NCBI GenBank assembly: GCA_950295325.1
Contig: OX485809.1
Location: 3,350,001-3,414,000, forward strand
Direction of reading: 5' to 3'
Length of the DNA stretch: 64,000 bases
Origin: Polytrichum commune
Lineage: Eukaryota; Streptophyta; Polytrichopsida; Polytrichales; Polytrichaceae
The notes below the pieces were generated by a model, which was not told the DNA's origin, did no database searches, and saw only the letters and a list, made by a program, of their open reading frames with translations. The stretch's first letter is position 1. Every line of letters begins with the position of its first letter. A program made the translations under genes and the position numbers. Shown here piece by piece: positions 1 to 10,680 of the stretch.

Positions 1-1801
1 TTTGGCTAACATGTGTCGAACCAGCTATGAACCTACGGTATATTAGGCCCTACTCTTTTTATTGCACATTGTTTTTACGATTTTCACCACTGACCCACCC
101 ACCCCAAGATAATGTACTCAAGCACCCCGAGATAATGTACTCAAGCATTGTCATAAAATCAAAGTCCTATTGCCCTCTGCAAGATCTCGTTGAAGGATTT
201 TGATGAATCCCAAACCAAAAAACCATAAGGTATTGGTTTCGTCATTGCAAATGGCTTTGATGAGGTCTTCTTGAGAGTTGATTTGGTGGAAATTATACTT
301 GAAAACCCTTGCTCCCTTGAGGTTGAGCAAGTAATGGCTTGCCCTTTCCCGAACTTCTTTATGAGGAGATTCAAGTCACTTTCCCTTTGCACAAGTGACG
401 CATGGAGTTGGTTTGGACCTTGAAAATATTCAATCTACAACAAGTGTGTCTGATGTGTTGGGCTTTGTGCAGTATCAAATATGGAAGGGTTGGGCAGTCT
501 GGAAGCATTATGTAAGGAGGAAAACAAAAGGAGCAGCAAATACCAAAATCAAAAAGCTATTATTCAAATCAAACACCATATTCCACAAAGTCTTGGTCCA
601 AATACGGACGGTAATTTGATTGTTGAGCCTTCTAGAAATTTTTCTTTAGTAGTTCTTTACTTAATATATTTACCTATAATAGATATTTAAATGCATTTCA
701 AGTTTCATCATATTGGCACTAAGTATACACTCTATGATATTGCTATTTAGTGATGGATAAAATTTGCTTCATTTGTCATTCTTTCAATTTATACATATGG
801 ACGCAATGGAGAAAGCTAAATTTGAACCAACTCGCTATTATTGTTACTTTTTGTTTTATCATGTTTTGTTAATTGAAATGCTTCGGTTTTTTTTCTTGCA
901 AATAATGTATTATGTGAAGTCTGGCTTGGTGAGTTTCTTTTTTAACAGTTCTAATTGGAAATTTGAGAAAATGAACTAGCTTCTTTGTAGCTTCTTTATA
1001 GATGAGCTTTCCATCCCAATAACAAGTAGGGTGAAACCCCACTAATTCATTTATCAGTATAATCTAAAAATCCTACGAGAATCTATTACAAACAATTTCT
1101 ATCAATTTCAACAACCTTTCAAGAAAATTTTAAAATATTATCATAATTTTACATGCAACCCATAAAAACTCCAATATGTGTTTGGCAACCTGCAAATTTA
1201 TTCATATACTCGCATATGTTGTGCAAAAATTACTTAAGTGCTTGGAAATTGAGGTAAATGTCTAAATATAGACATGTTTCCATGGATGTAGGCCGTTTGC
1301 TCATGGTCTTGCTCATGCTTCTCTTCTAGATTCATCCTAACTCCTAGCATGCTAAAATTAAGCTTCTTGAACTACAATAAAGACCTTGTTATTTGGAAAT
1401 GAAGCCAGACGCGTGGTAAATATCATTGTAACCTCTATTTGATGATCGAACCAAAAAAAATAACATTCGTATATTTATCATTGGTGGTGATTGTAAACAA
1501 CTTCACCATCACAAGTCCCACTAAAAAATGGTTGCTTGTGAACATTTAAAAGCTCCCAAATACATCATTAGACGGTCCATATGCAAATTTTGATAGCACG
1601 TGCTTTAATATAATCGTCATCAAACCATAAACAACAAGCATCCATGACATTCCCTCGATGAAATAACAACCGCTTTTTCACACGTACGACTTCACAATGG
1701 ACAACATCCATCATATGATCATTGTATCTTGTACCACAAACACACATATGTCCACTTCTAATATCATGTGGTGGAAAAACTACTTTGTACATTGTTGGTG
1801 G

Positions 1802-1832
<31 letters not shown>

Positions 1833-2172
1833 TTCCCTATTAGAAAAGGTATGCAATGTCTTTTATCTATTTTGTCACCGTTACTGCACATAAGGGGGGG
1901 GAATTAATTGTATTATCATTATTATTTATTAATTTTAAATATACAAATAATTTAAAGAAAACTTACAAATTACATACATAGTATACCTAAACCTACCATG
2001 CATAATAAGATTACACCGCTCTCCAAACTCTCCACCCTTAACAACTATATAACACAATGTGCAAATAAGATAAATAATAAATAATAACCATCAACCATTT
2101 ATGATCTATCTCTTGTGATACAAGCCTCCAAAAATACCTCTAGAGAAAAACTACAAAATATCTTCTTCAAAC
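1..2172. other. Unassigned AT-rich intergenic DNA
   Basis: I see no gene here. Open frames are short and carry no recognisable domain. A run of 26 A at 1802-1827 is the only clear simple repeat; it could be the tail of an old retroposed sequence, but no body could be recognised next to it. Confidence 0.6.
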
Positions 2173-2175
2173 TAA

Positions 2176-2674
2176 GAGCCACTTCACACACGAGCCAAGA
2201 GCCGTGACCATGAAGTTGTGAGAGCCTAAAAGAAAGTGTCCAAAGGCCGTCCCAACACACCTCCAAAATCATGTAGTGTGGTCACGGACCCTCAAGTGTA
2301 GTGTGAAGTCATATGTGATTGGGCCCTCAACCAAATTCTATTTCAATGAATTTCTACTCATGCAGATCCTCACACATGATAGAATAGAAGAAATCTACGG
2401 TTGGGAACATTCGGAGTGCCATGGTCCCCCGGTTTGGTGTTAGGCCTACCTCCAAGAGGCAATTTTTCAAAATAGTCCAAGTGACCATGAATCACGATCC
2501 ATTTGATGCCATGTAGGAACCCATGTAGACTTTACATCCATCTTGCATTCACATACTCCTTTGGTCCCTCAAGCGTAGTGTGAAGCGAACTTGGACCGGC
2601 TCCGCCTTTTCCACCAATGAGAGTGCTTGAATTGTAATGGTCACGGGCCCTCAGTCTCATGTGTGAAGTGGCCC
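2176..2674. mobile_element. PIF/Harbinger-like MITE, family 1, copy A (499 bp)
   Basis: A non-coding element bounded by terminal inverted repeats of about 20 bp (GAGCCACTTCACAC at the left, GTGTGAAGTGGCCC at the right). It is flanked on both sides by TAA (2173-2175 and 2675-2677). A 3-bp TWA duplication with a GG/GA-starting terminus is the hallmark of the PIF/Harbinger superfamily and its Tourist-type MITEs, so the assignment is inferred from structure. A second copy of exactly the same length lies inverted at 14474-14972. No transposase is encoded. Confidence 0.75.
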
Positions 2675-2677
2675 TAA

Positions 2678-3970
2678 GATAGATACTACCTACTAGTTAC
2701 ATTAGGCTCCAACAAAATGCAAAGATATATGTGGAGAGAAAGAGGTTATTTTGGCCCATCTCATATTTAGGAATAACGTTCTACTGCTTCAACTAGCCTA
2801 AAGAATCCATAAGGTTTTGCATATTTGAGTTTTTCTCTAAAAGTACATAAGTATATTTTTAGTAGGTAGACATATTTTATTTCTATACCACCAACATTGT
2901 TTAGCACACCTCAATTTGTTGGTTACCCCATCACCTCTCCTTGGAATTCGAAACAAAAATTTAGCTCGACTACTCTTTGTACATTTGAACCTCGTGACAG
3001 GATACTAGTGTCCCATAATACACTGGTTAAACCCTAAAACACGTGTCAACGTCAAAAATGGTCGATTGAAGGCGATCAAAGTGGTGTTGAGATTATCTTG
3101 ATGTCTTGTACATGCTCGGGTGTTCGAAGTTGGATTTTTATTTTCGATCACTTACAACCACAAAACCAATCATTAAGGAGGTTTCGATTTAATTGGGACA
3201 CAGGTGTCCTACCATAAGGTTCATTTAGGCCTTAGATCTTGGGACTCCCTAAAAAAATCTATATTGATTTGGACTCTTTGCAATATTGTAGCAAAGTCTA
3301 GAAGGTCGGATAAAACCTATCCTAAATCCTATCCCTTAGTTTTTATTTTTTATTTTTTTAGCACAAATTGAAAATTCAATTATAGAGAGAACCCAAAATA
3401 CAACCAACTCAACCAAAACAACGCAGCCCGAGTGGCCTATTCCTTAGTTCTAATCTCTACATTGTAAATTGAACACCTTAAATTTAAAAAAAATGTGTAC
3501 CATGTTGATACCAGTGAATACATACAACTCATTCTATATACCCAAGTGATATGATTAAAAAAATGTGATATAGTGCAACATTCGTAAACATCGGTGCATT
3601 CATATCATTTTTTGAATAGCACTATGATATAGATATTTTCAATTGTTTTTTTCTGTTATTGATACCATTCAAGTCTATATACCATATATGTAGGCATCTT
3701 CACGCACAAGAAAAATTTCCCTAGCTATTAATATGGTTTAAAATGTTATTGATCCAAATAACAATTCGGATCTACAAAGATTCGTTCACCTTGAGATCAC
3801 CACCAAATTTGAACTATCAACATCCAATTGGTGTAACATTTATGATGACCATGAATGAATTCTTTGATAGCATTGATGTTGGTTATCAATATCTTGCATG
3901 AACTTATTTACCGATCCAATTCTATTCTTATTTTTTGGGGCACACTAGGCCAAAATGCACCATAACTTAG
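2678..3970. other. Unassigned AT-rich intergenic DNA
   Basis: No coding sequence, RNA gene or recognisable element was seen between the MITE at 2.2-2.7 kb and the pogo-derived MITE at 4.0 kb. Confidence 0.5.
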
Positions 3971-3972
3971 TA

Positions 3973-4179
3973 CAATGATCTTCTGCTTAAGTACACATCC
4001 CAATTAAGTGTTTAACAAAAATCGTGGTTCGTACTTTTTTGTTTGAGCATGTCATGCAGAGTCATTTGCCATGAATGCATGAATGTTTTACGCTTGACGA
4101 ATCAGAGGGTCTAGAAAGTGATATGAGTAACGCATCAACGGCTCCGGTTTAAAGTGCATACCTAAGCAGGAGATGGCTA
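3973..4179 (-). mobile_element. Deletion derivative (MITE) of the pogo-like element at 62.3 kb
   Basis: This 207-bp segment has inverted ends related to ATCTCCTGCTTAAGTA and is flanked by TA (3971-3972, 4180-4181). Read on the minus strand, its right part follows the left end of the 62,259-62,932 element (TCTCCTGCTTAGGTATGCAC, then a GGAGCCGTTG block and a CTCATATC block), and its left part follows that element's right end. It therefore looks like the same transposon with the transposase region removed, in opposite orientation. This is the classic origin of a MITE. The homology was read by eye and has many substitutions, so this is an old copy. Confidence 0.65.
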
Positions 4180-4361
4180 TAGTGTGAATTCTTCTATAGG
4201 AACAAAAACTTGAGAAAAATAAAGATGGAAAAAGGCCAACAAAGCAATGTGGTTTGGTGGGTTGGTGGCAGCTCCGCATCAAATATCACGTGCACCACCT
4301 ATGTTGTCACCAACAAATCAACCATGATAGCTCCTCCCTTGTGACCTAACACCAACTTTTA

Positions 4362-4380
4362 GGGGGGAGGGGGGGGGGGA
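4362..4380. repeat. Poly-G tract
   Basis: A G-run of about 18 bases broken by a single A. One of roughly ten G or C homopolymer tracts in the window. Confidence 0.85.
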
Positions 4381-4527
4381 TTGCGTTATGTAGCCAACTT
4401 TCAATTTGGATAAGAAAAAAAAAAAAAAAAACCAAATGGACATTCTTCATTATGCATTAAGCAACCAATATGCAAATACACGTAAATAAATAAATAAATG
4501 AAAACCGTGCACCTTATGCAAGTGCTA

Positions 4528-5053
4528 CATTGTTTATGGTATTTAGTGTCACATACAATATTTGCCAAGGGCCTGAAATTGCAATAAAAATAGTCACCAA
4601 TAGCCGGTTTGTGGAATATCAGGCGTAGTCTTGATAACCAAGTTGAGAGGTTGGTGTTATGACGGTGCTCATTGTTTTAGTGACATAGAATGATACGAGG
4701 GTGAGTATCTTCATTGTGGATGATGCATACCAATGTACACTAATGAAGGTGGATGTATTGAGTTTGGAATGCATCTCTCCACCCCATCATGGGTGGCAAT
4801 TACATTTTACATCAACGATTGTCAATGATACTCTAATTACTACCAAAAAAATTAATTTTTTTGTGGTGGAGATTAATATTTATACTAATTAGAGTATCAT
4901 TGACAATCATTGATGTAAGTAAAGATGTGGATGTTTTGTAATGTCCAAACAACCAATTTGACCTTTTTTGGTGAAAAGAGATATACAATAAATAATTATA
5001 GCATTGTGTACAATAATTCTAATAGTAAGTGACACTAAATACAATATCTAGTG
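4528..5053. mobile_element. TA-flanked (mariner-like) MITE, copy M1
   Basis: A non-coding element of 526 bp with inverted ends about 25 bp long around the shared core TATGGTATTTAGTGTCA, and a TA dinucleotide immediately outside each end (4526-4527 and 5054-5055). TA duplication points to the Tc1/mariner superfamily (Stowaway-type MITE) by structure only. Relatives with the same terminal core are at 27.6-27.9, 29.0-29.4, 58.7-59.1 and, more divergent, 63.0-63.5 kb. A strong internal hairpin sits near its centre. Confidence 0.65.
4807..4918. repeat. 33-bp-arm inverted repeat inside MITE M1
   Basis: Arms 4807-4839 and 4886-4918 are reverse complements with a single mismatch in 33 bases. They are separated by a 46-base loop with its own A/T-rich near-palindrome. 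If transcribed it would fold into a hairpin of about 112 nt. Confidence 0.9.
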
Positions 5054-5640
5054 TACTCATTCTAGAGGAGGCGAGGAGACTATATTATGAGTATTTATAG
5101 GCAAATTGTGTGGCATTCACAATAACTTGAGATTTGATGACATTGTCATCATTCATGTGCATGGTTGTGTTCATTTCTATATTTAGCATTAGACATGGGC
5201 CTCCACTATCTTATCTTCAAGGGAAGGAAAAAACTTAGAGAATAGGAAGAAACTGACTCCAATATGAATAATGAATAGTGCCAATTTTGAATAATAAGAA
5301 CATTGTGAATGGTGCCGGTATTCACAGTGACAGTGTTGCTATGCATAGTAATTATAGGAAATAATATTGGGATGAATTGTTTTTCCTTGTGAATATTCTT
5401 GGGATGAACAATAATTCATGCGCATAGTGTCAAGAGCATAACTCCACCCACATTTCCAAGTTCAACCTAAACGAATATTCACACTTTGTTTGAGGGAGTC
5501 ATAGAATATAATTGACATATCTGCAAGGTCATGGAACCGACCCACGCGACTGAATAATGTTGGGTAGATGAATGCATATGTATCATATGCACATCCGATT
5601 CTTTTGCCATGATATCCAAGAACTTTTGATCACACTCACC

Positions 5641-6290
5641 AGGGGCTGATCACACTGGCCACTCCTGGCACCACCCGTCGACATCTCCAACTATAATAGT
5701 GTGAAAAGTGGTGGGCCAACATCTATTTTCTCAACATATATAATCCCCACATCCGCAGTTTCACGGCTAGAACCGGATGGAAAGTTTGGTGTGATGGGGA
5801 CTTGAGGGGCTGATCATACCGACCACTTTAAGCACCATCCATCGGCATCTCTTACTGTAATAGTGTGAAAATTGATGGGCCAACATTTATTTCTCAACAT
5901 AATCCCCACATCAGCAGTTTCATGGCTAAAACCGGACGGAAAGTTTGGTGTGATTGGGGCTTGAGGGGCTGGTCACACTGACCACTTCAGACACCATCCG
6001 TCGGCATCTCTTAATGTAATAGTGTGAAAATTGGTGGACCAACATCTATTTCTCAACATAGTCCCCACATCAGCAGTTTCATGGCTAGAACCGGACGGAA
6101 AGTTTGGTGTGATTGGGGCTTGAGGGGCTGGTCACACTGACCACTTCAGACACCATCCGTCGGCATCTCTTAATGTAATAGTGTGAAAATTGGTGGACCA
6201 ACATCTATTTCTCAACATAATCCCCACATCAGCAATTTCATGGCTACAACCGGACGGAAAGTTTGGTGTGATTGGGGCCTGAGCCTCATA
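5641..6290. repeat. Tandem repeat, about 160-bp unit, four copies
   Basis: Units begin near 5641, 5805, 5964 and 6123 with the motif AGGGGCTGRTCA (spacings 164, 159 and 159). Each unit carries CATCNGTCGGCATCTC, TAATAGTGTGAAAATTG and the CCGGACGGAAAGTTTGG block. The last two full units are nearly identical, the first is more divergent, and the array decays after 6285. Open frames over it are by-products of the repetition. Confidence 0.85.
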
Positions 6291-6659
6291 GCCCCCTGTC
6301 AACTTAGTATACGACTGTGAACAAATTGATAAGTTAATAAGCATGTGGTCGTGTCGTATGATAGTGCCAGTTCTTTACTTATAAATATATGCTTATATCT
6401 GAGTGCGTTTTGCTTCTCGATGCATTATTATTGCTGACACTTTGGTACCACAGCCAGTGCCTCACCTGACCTAGTTTCCAACTTACGAAGGTTTGCCACA
6501 TGATAGAAACTTAGCCACACCTTACAAGTCTGCCCTCTATAAGTGTTACCCCCGTAAGTGATAACATTTTTATTGCAAGGGAAACACTTTTGAAACATTC
6601 TAAAAATGTGCCTTGCAATAGAAATGTGAACATTTATAGGGGTAACACTTATAAAGGGT

Positions 6660-7283
6660 TGCATACTACTTCACGACTTTTATGTTAGATGAATGAGAGG
6701 TACGTATTTCAAGTTGTGCATGGAATCATCATTTACGAAAGCACCTCTCATCCATCCACCATTGGGGGAAAACAAAGGAAAAAATAAAATAAAAGAAGAC
6801 TCGACTCCTATAAGTTTGTGGCCCATTCATCTCTTCTCAAATGTCTATTTTAACAATTAGCCTAATACACCGGTCTTTGAAGCTAAATGTAATACCAAAT
6901 AAACTAGAACCAGTAATTAACCTCCGAGATGCGTACTATTGCAAGGCTTTTATGTTGGTTGGATGAATGAGAGGCACGTATTTCAAGTTGTACATGGAAT
7001 CATCGTTTACAACTCATCATACCTCTCATCCATCCACCATGAAAAAAAGACTCGGCCCCTACAAGTTGAGCCGATTCATCTCACCTCACCTCACCTCACC
7101 TCACCTCCACTCAAATGGTTGATTTATAATTAGACAAAACCTGGATCTTTGAAGCTAAATTCAATGTCAAATTAAAAACCTCCGAAATGGATATTGTTGC
7201 AGGTCTTTCATGCTGGTTGAATGAATGAGAGATACGATGCTCATATGCGATAATTCCCTCCCTCCCTCCCTCCCTCCCTCCCA
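6660..7283. repeat. Tandem repeat, about 265-bp unit, three copies, ending in (CCCT)n
   Basis: Units share GATGAATGAGAGGTACG followed by CTTTGAAGCTAAAT and CCTCCGA; starts are near 6688, 6962 and 7219 (spacings 274 and 257). A (TCACC)n run lies at 7079-7107 and a (CCCT)n microsatellite at about 7255-7282. The unit head also occurs singly at about 11053 and 28585, so it is a dispersed repeat amplified here. Confidence 0.8.
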
Positions 7284-7589
7284 AATGATGAGTAAGAGGC
7301 TCTCATACACATGCGAGTGCATTATTGTTACGGAGCCAAAATTACCCCGTTTCCACTCTCCCGGTAACCCCTTGACTCCCCTCCCCTCCCCTTGGGTTTT
7401 GTGGTGGAGGTGAGTCCTTTGAAATCCCCATAGCCGGCCATATCAACAACAACCATAAGATGCTATACATGCGAATCCACCAGGCAATGGCAGAGGTGCT
7501 GCAAAGTGAGTGAAGGAGATGAGTGATGGTCATCGTGTGTGTGTGTAAGAAGGAGTTATTATTATAACTGTGTAAAGGCATACACCTGC

Positions 7590-8955
7590 TCCTTCACCTT
7601 TTCCCCCCCTCCCGGCCGCTCCATTCTGGTAAAGGAGGGAGGGGGCCTTTGAGGGATATGAGTGTAAAGTGGAGTAAAGCACTGGAGAGTGAGGGCCTCT
7701 TCACACACGAGGTTGAAGGCCCATGACCATGGCAATGTAAGAGCTCTCATTGGTTGGAAAGGCAGAGACCGTCCAAGTTCACTTCACACGAGGAGGGAGA
7801 AGGTCTAAAGGTCCCAAGAAAAGTTCGTGGATTGAAAGTCTACATGGAGTCCCCCTCCTTCCCAGCCGGTCCGTTCTCGTAAAGGAGGGAGGGGGCCTTT
7901 GAGGGATATGAGTGTAAAGTGGAGTAAAGCATTGAAGAGTGAGGGCCACTTCACACACGAGGTCGAAGGTCCATGATAATGGCAATGTAAGAGCTCTCAT
8001 TGGTCAAAAAGGCAAAGACCGTCCAAGCTAGTTCACTTCCCACGAGGAGGGGGAAGGTCTAAAGGCCCCAAGAAAAGTTGGTGGATTGAAAGTCTACATG
8101 GAGTCCCCCTCCCCCCTTCCCCGCTGGTCCGTTCTGGAAAAGGAGGGAGGGGGGTTTTGAGGGATATGAGTGTACAGTGGAGTAAAGCACTGGAGAGTGA
8201 AGGCCACTTCCACACACGAGTTCGAAGGTCCATGATAATGGCAATGTAAGAGCTCTCATTGGTCGGAAAGGCGGAAACCGTCCAAGTTACTTCACACAAG
8301 GAGGGGGAAGGTCTAAAAGCCCCAAGAAAAGTTCGTGGATTGAAAGTCTACATGGAGTCCCCCCGCCTTCCCCGCTGGTCCATTCTGGTAAAGGAGGGAG
8401 GGGGCTTTGAGGGATATGAGTGTAAAGTGGAGTAAAACACTGGAGAGTGAGGGCCTCTTCACACACAAGGCTGAAGGCCCATGACCATGGCAATGTAAGA
8501 GTTCTCATTGGTCGAAAAGGCGGGGACCGTCCAAGTTCACTTCACACAAGGAGGGGGGAAGGCCCCTAGAAAAGTTCGTGGATTGAAAGTCTACATGGAG
8601 TCCTACCAAGAGGTGGGCTTGACGCGCATTCCGGGAGACCATGACTTTTAAATTTTGATTTCCAGCAAGACAAATTCCATGACAGACATACAAACACCAT
8701 TAAGTGATTCTCCTAAATTAATAGTGTTTGAGACATATTGTATTGAAACCAAATCCTCCCCTCTATATTTTTTCCGCCAACAAAATATGCGATGGTCCCG
8801 CAACATGGTCCATTCATTCTTAGTTCACACTGTGCTTGAGGGCCCGTGACTACAATCGACGGCTTTCCCAACACCCATGGTACGGCCTTTGGATGAGAGT
8901 CAAGGGTCCTCACCATTACAAGGTCGCAGCTCTTGGCTCATGTGTGAAGTGGCCC
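7590..8955. mobile_element. Harbinger-like MITE, family 2, with its left part tandemly amplified
   Basis: The right end (…GTGTGAAGTGGCCC at 8942-8955) and the body from about 8500 match the family-2 MITE at 30,291-37,003. Its left terminal region, starting GGGCCNCTTCACACAC, has been multiplied: the GAGCTCTCATTGG word recurs at 7741, 7991, 8250 and 8499 (spacings 250, 259 and 249). Each unit also holds a (G/A)-rich AAAGGAGGGAGG stretch and a GAGTGTAAAGTGGAGTAAA block not seen in the single-copy family member. The site around 8892-8900 is uninterrupted, so it serves as the empty-site reference for the chromovirus insertion. Confidence 0.75.
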
Positions 8956-8966
8956 TGAGGGAGGAC

Positions 8967-9256
8967 TGTTGCTTGGGCAGAACCAGCGGATAGTTATAGA
9001 TGAACCGGTCAAGTTTGAGAAGAAATAACTGGTTGAAGTTGGAGAAATTGGGAAAATTATCGACCATTTTAAAGGAATCTATAGAAGAATACACCTTAAA
9101 TGAATTAAAGCAAAACCGGAAGATGTCAACATGTAACTGGCTGGATTTAAAATCACTAGGATCTTGACCAACTATATATGCCCAAAAACTTCCCAGGCAT
9201 TGATAGAGAAAGAGAGAAAAGTGATCGCTAGTTACATATGAACCGGTTGAAGTTCA
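8967..9256 (+). repeat. CCGGTT-rich dispersed repeat (R1), one full and one partial copy
   Basis: A full copy (8967 to about 9200) is followed head-to-tail by the start of a second (about 9218-9256). The second is cut by the CACTA-like element and resumes at 10498. Shared words are GAACCGGTT, AAATAACYRGTTGAAGTT, GAATCTATAGAA, CAACATGTAAC and ATGCCCAAAAA. Other copies are at 24.76-24.98 (inverted), 39.55-39.74 and 50.1-50.3 kb. Confidence 0.75.
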
Positions 9257-9544
9257 CACTATTAGAAAATCATGACCAAATCAATAGAAAATCAATAGGT
9301 CTATATTGATCCGGGCACTGCAATGACCGATTTCACTGTTTTTTGAACTCTTGTAAAAATCAATAGTTTGTTGCCTATTTTTTGTTGATCTAAATAGTAC
9401 AATGACCAAATCCACAAAATTTTAGTAGATGTGCAATTTTTTTGGAATTTTTTGGAATTTTTTGGAATATTATAGAATCTTTTTAATCTTTTGCAATTTA
9501 TGGACTCAATTTATGTACTTATAAGTGTATGGATGTGGAAATAA

Positions 9545-10045
9545 TTACGAATTTGAAGGGAAGCAAATATTATTAATAAATAATAATAATAATAATAGAT
9601 GGTAACTAGTAAATGATATACTATAAAAGTAAATAATAATATATTAACTATAAATTATAGAGAATAAAAAGTAAATAATAGACAGTAAATAGAAAATAAT
9701 GGGCATAAAACAACAAATAGTGGGAAACAAACAATAAATAGTAAATAGTAAATATCAAAAAATAAATATTTGAAAATAACTATTACACAGTAAATATCAA
9801 ACAGTAAAATTAGACAGTAAATAGTCAAAGGAAGGCAGTAAATTATATACAGTAAATATATACATCAACTATATACAATAAATATATAATAAAAGAAGGC
9901 AGTAAATTATATACAATAAATATATAAAATAAATATATATGGTAAATATACAATAAAGGAAGGTAGTAAATTATATACATCAAATATTTATTGTAAATAT
10001 ATACAATAAATATATACAATAAATATATACATCAAGTAGATAATA
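9545..10045. repeat. Degenerate AGTAAATA / TAAATATA low-complexity array
   Basis: About 500 bp of imperfect short repeats dominated by AGTAAATA, ACAGTAAAT and AAATATATACAA. It lies wholly inside the CACTA-like element and has no coding potential. Confidence 0.85.
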
Positions 10046-10104
10046 GAGAGAAAATAATGGCCTTAGTCTAGAAAGGTTTGAAGCACTCCATATATATCAT
10101 GTGT

Positions 10105-10290
10105 GATGTGATGACTTAGTGGTTAAGGCACATGTGTAGATGTCACTAGGTTCAAGGTCCAAACCCCTTGGCCTTGCCCCCTAGGTGAGTGGTAGGTAGT
10201 TTATTTTTGCATGTGACGTATAGGTTGAGGGTTACTTGGGAGGGGTTAGAAGGTGCGGACCTACCAACCATCCATGTAAGATTTTTAATG
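10105..10290 (+). mobile_element. tRNA-derived SINE-like segment
   Basis: A box-A-like sequence TTAGTGGTTAAGGC (10117-10130) is followed about 20 bases later by a box-B-like GGTTCAAGGTCC (10149-10160). This is the spacing of an internal RNA polymerase III promoter in a tRNA-headed SINE. The tRNA body does not fold as a functional tRNA. The tail runs into AT-rich DNA near 10290, and the 5' boundary is uncertain. It sits inside the CACTA-like element. Confidence 0.6.
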
Positions 10291-10330
10291 ATATATATAT
10301 AATTATATAATTAAATTACCTCTTAACTAT

Positions 10331-10352
10331 ATATATATATATATATATATAG
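10331..10352. repeat. (AT)n microsatellite
   Basis: An uninterrupted AT dinucleotide run just inside the right part of the CACTA-like element. Confidence 0.9.
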
Positions 10353-10497
10353 TTTTTTTTAAATGTGACCAAATCAACAGAAAAAATCAACAAAATTATG
10401 TTACATCATGTGCAGGTCAACGTGTCCTAAGTAACAACCACGACCAACGCATTTCTGTTGATTTTTTGTTGATCTGGACGCAAAATTTCTACTAGTG

Positions 10498-10680
10498 TCA
10501 AGACTTTGGGAGAATTGGTGGGGTTTAGAGGAGTCTATGGAATATACCTCAAATTAATTAAGACGAACCACCAAAAGAGTGTAACGTGTGACCGGTTGGA
10601 CTTGGGGATGTATTAGGTTTTTGATCAATTATGCATAAAACTCTCCCCGGACACTGGAGAGAGGGGGATGATTGCATACG
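10498..10680 (+). repeat. R1 dispersed repeat, right part after the CACTA insertion
   Basis: Continues the R1 copy interrupted at 9256. It reads TCAAGACTTTGGG, then GGAGTCTATGGAATATACC, GTAACGTGTGACCGGTTGGACTTGG and the CTCCCCGGACACTGG end, in the same order as the copies at 39.6 and 50.2 kb. Confidence 0.75.

Larger units (their letters stand above)
9257..10497. mobile_element. CACTA-type non-autonomous transposon (1,241 bp)
   Basis: It begins CACTATTAGAAAATC and ends in the inverted counterpart AATTTCTACTAGTG. A 3-bp duplication TCA lies at 9254-9256 and 10498-10500. CACTA ends with a 3-bp duplication are diagnostic of the CACTA (En/Spm) superfamily. Subterminal AAATCAACARAAAATCAAC-type motifs occur at both ends in opposite orientation, as expected for transposase-binding repeats. 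Joining the flanks across one TCA restores the R1 sequence GTTCAAGACTT seen uninterrupted near 39.59 kb. No transposase is encoded; the interior is an AT-rich array and a SINE-like segment. Confidence 0.8.

Noticed and set aside
1722-1907. Open frames over the A26 run and its complement
   Set aside because: The lysine/phenylalanine runs come from the homopolymer; no domain and no start context.
5641-6290. CRISPR-like array
   Set aside because: The 160-bp units are contiguous tandem repeats without unique spacers, and the sequence is plant-like.
7562-8693. Series of 60-90 codon minus-strand frames with similar sequences
   Set aside because: They repeat with the 250-bp array unit and are by-products of the MITE amplification, not a gene family.
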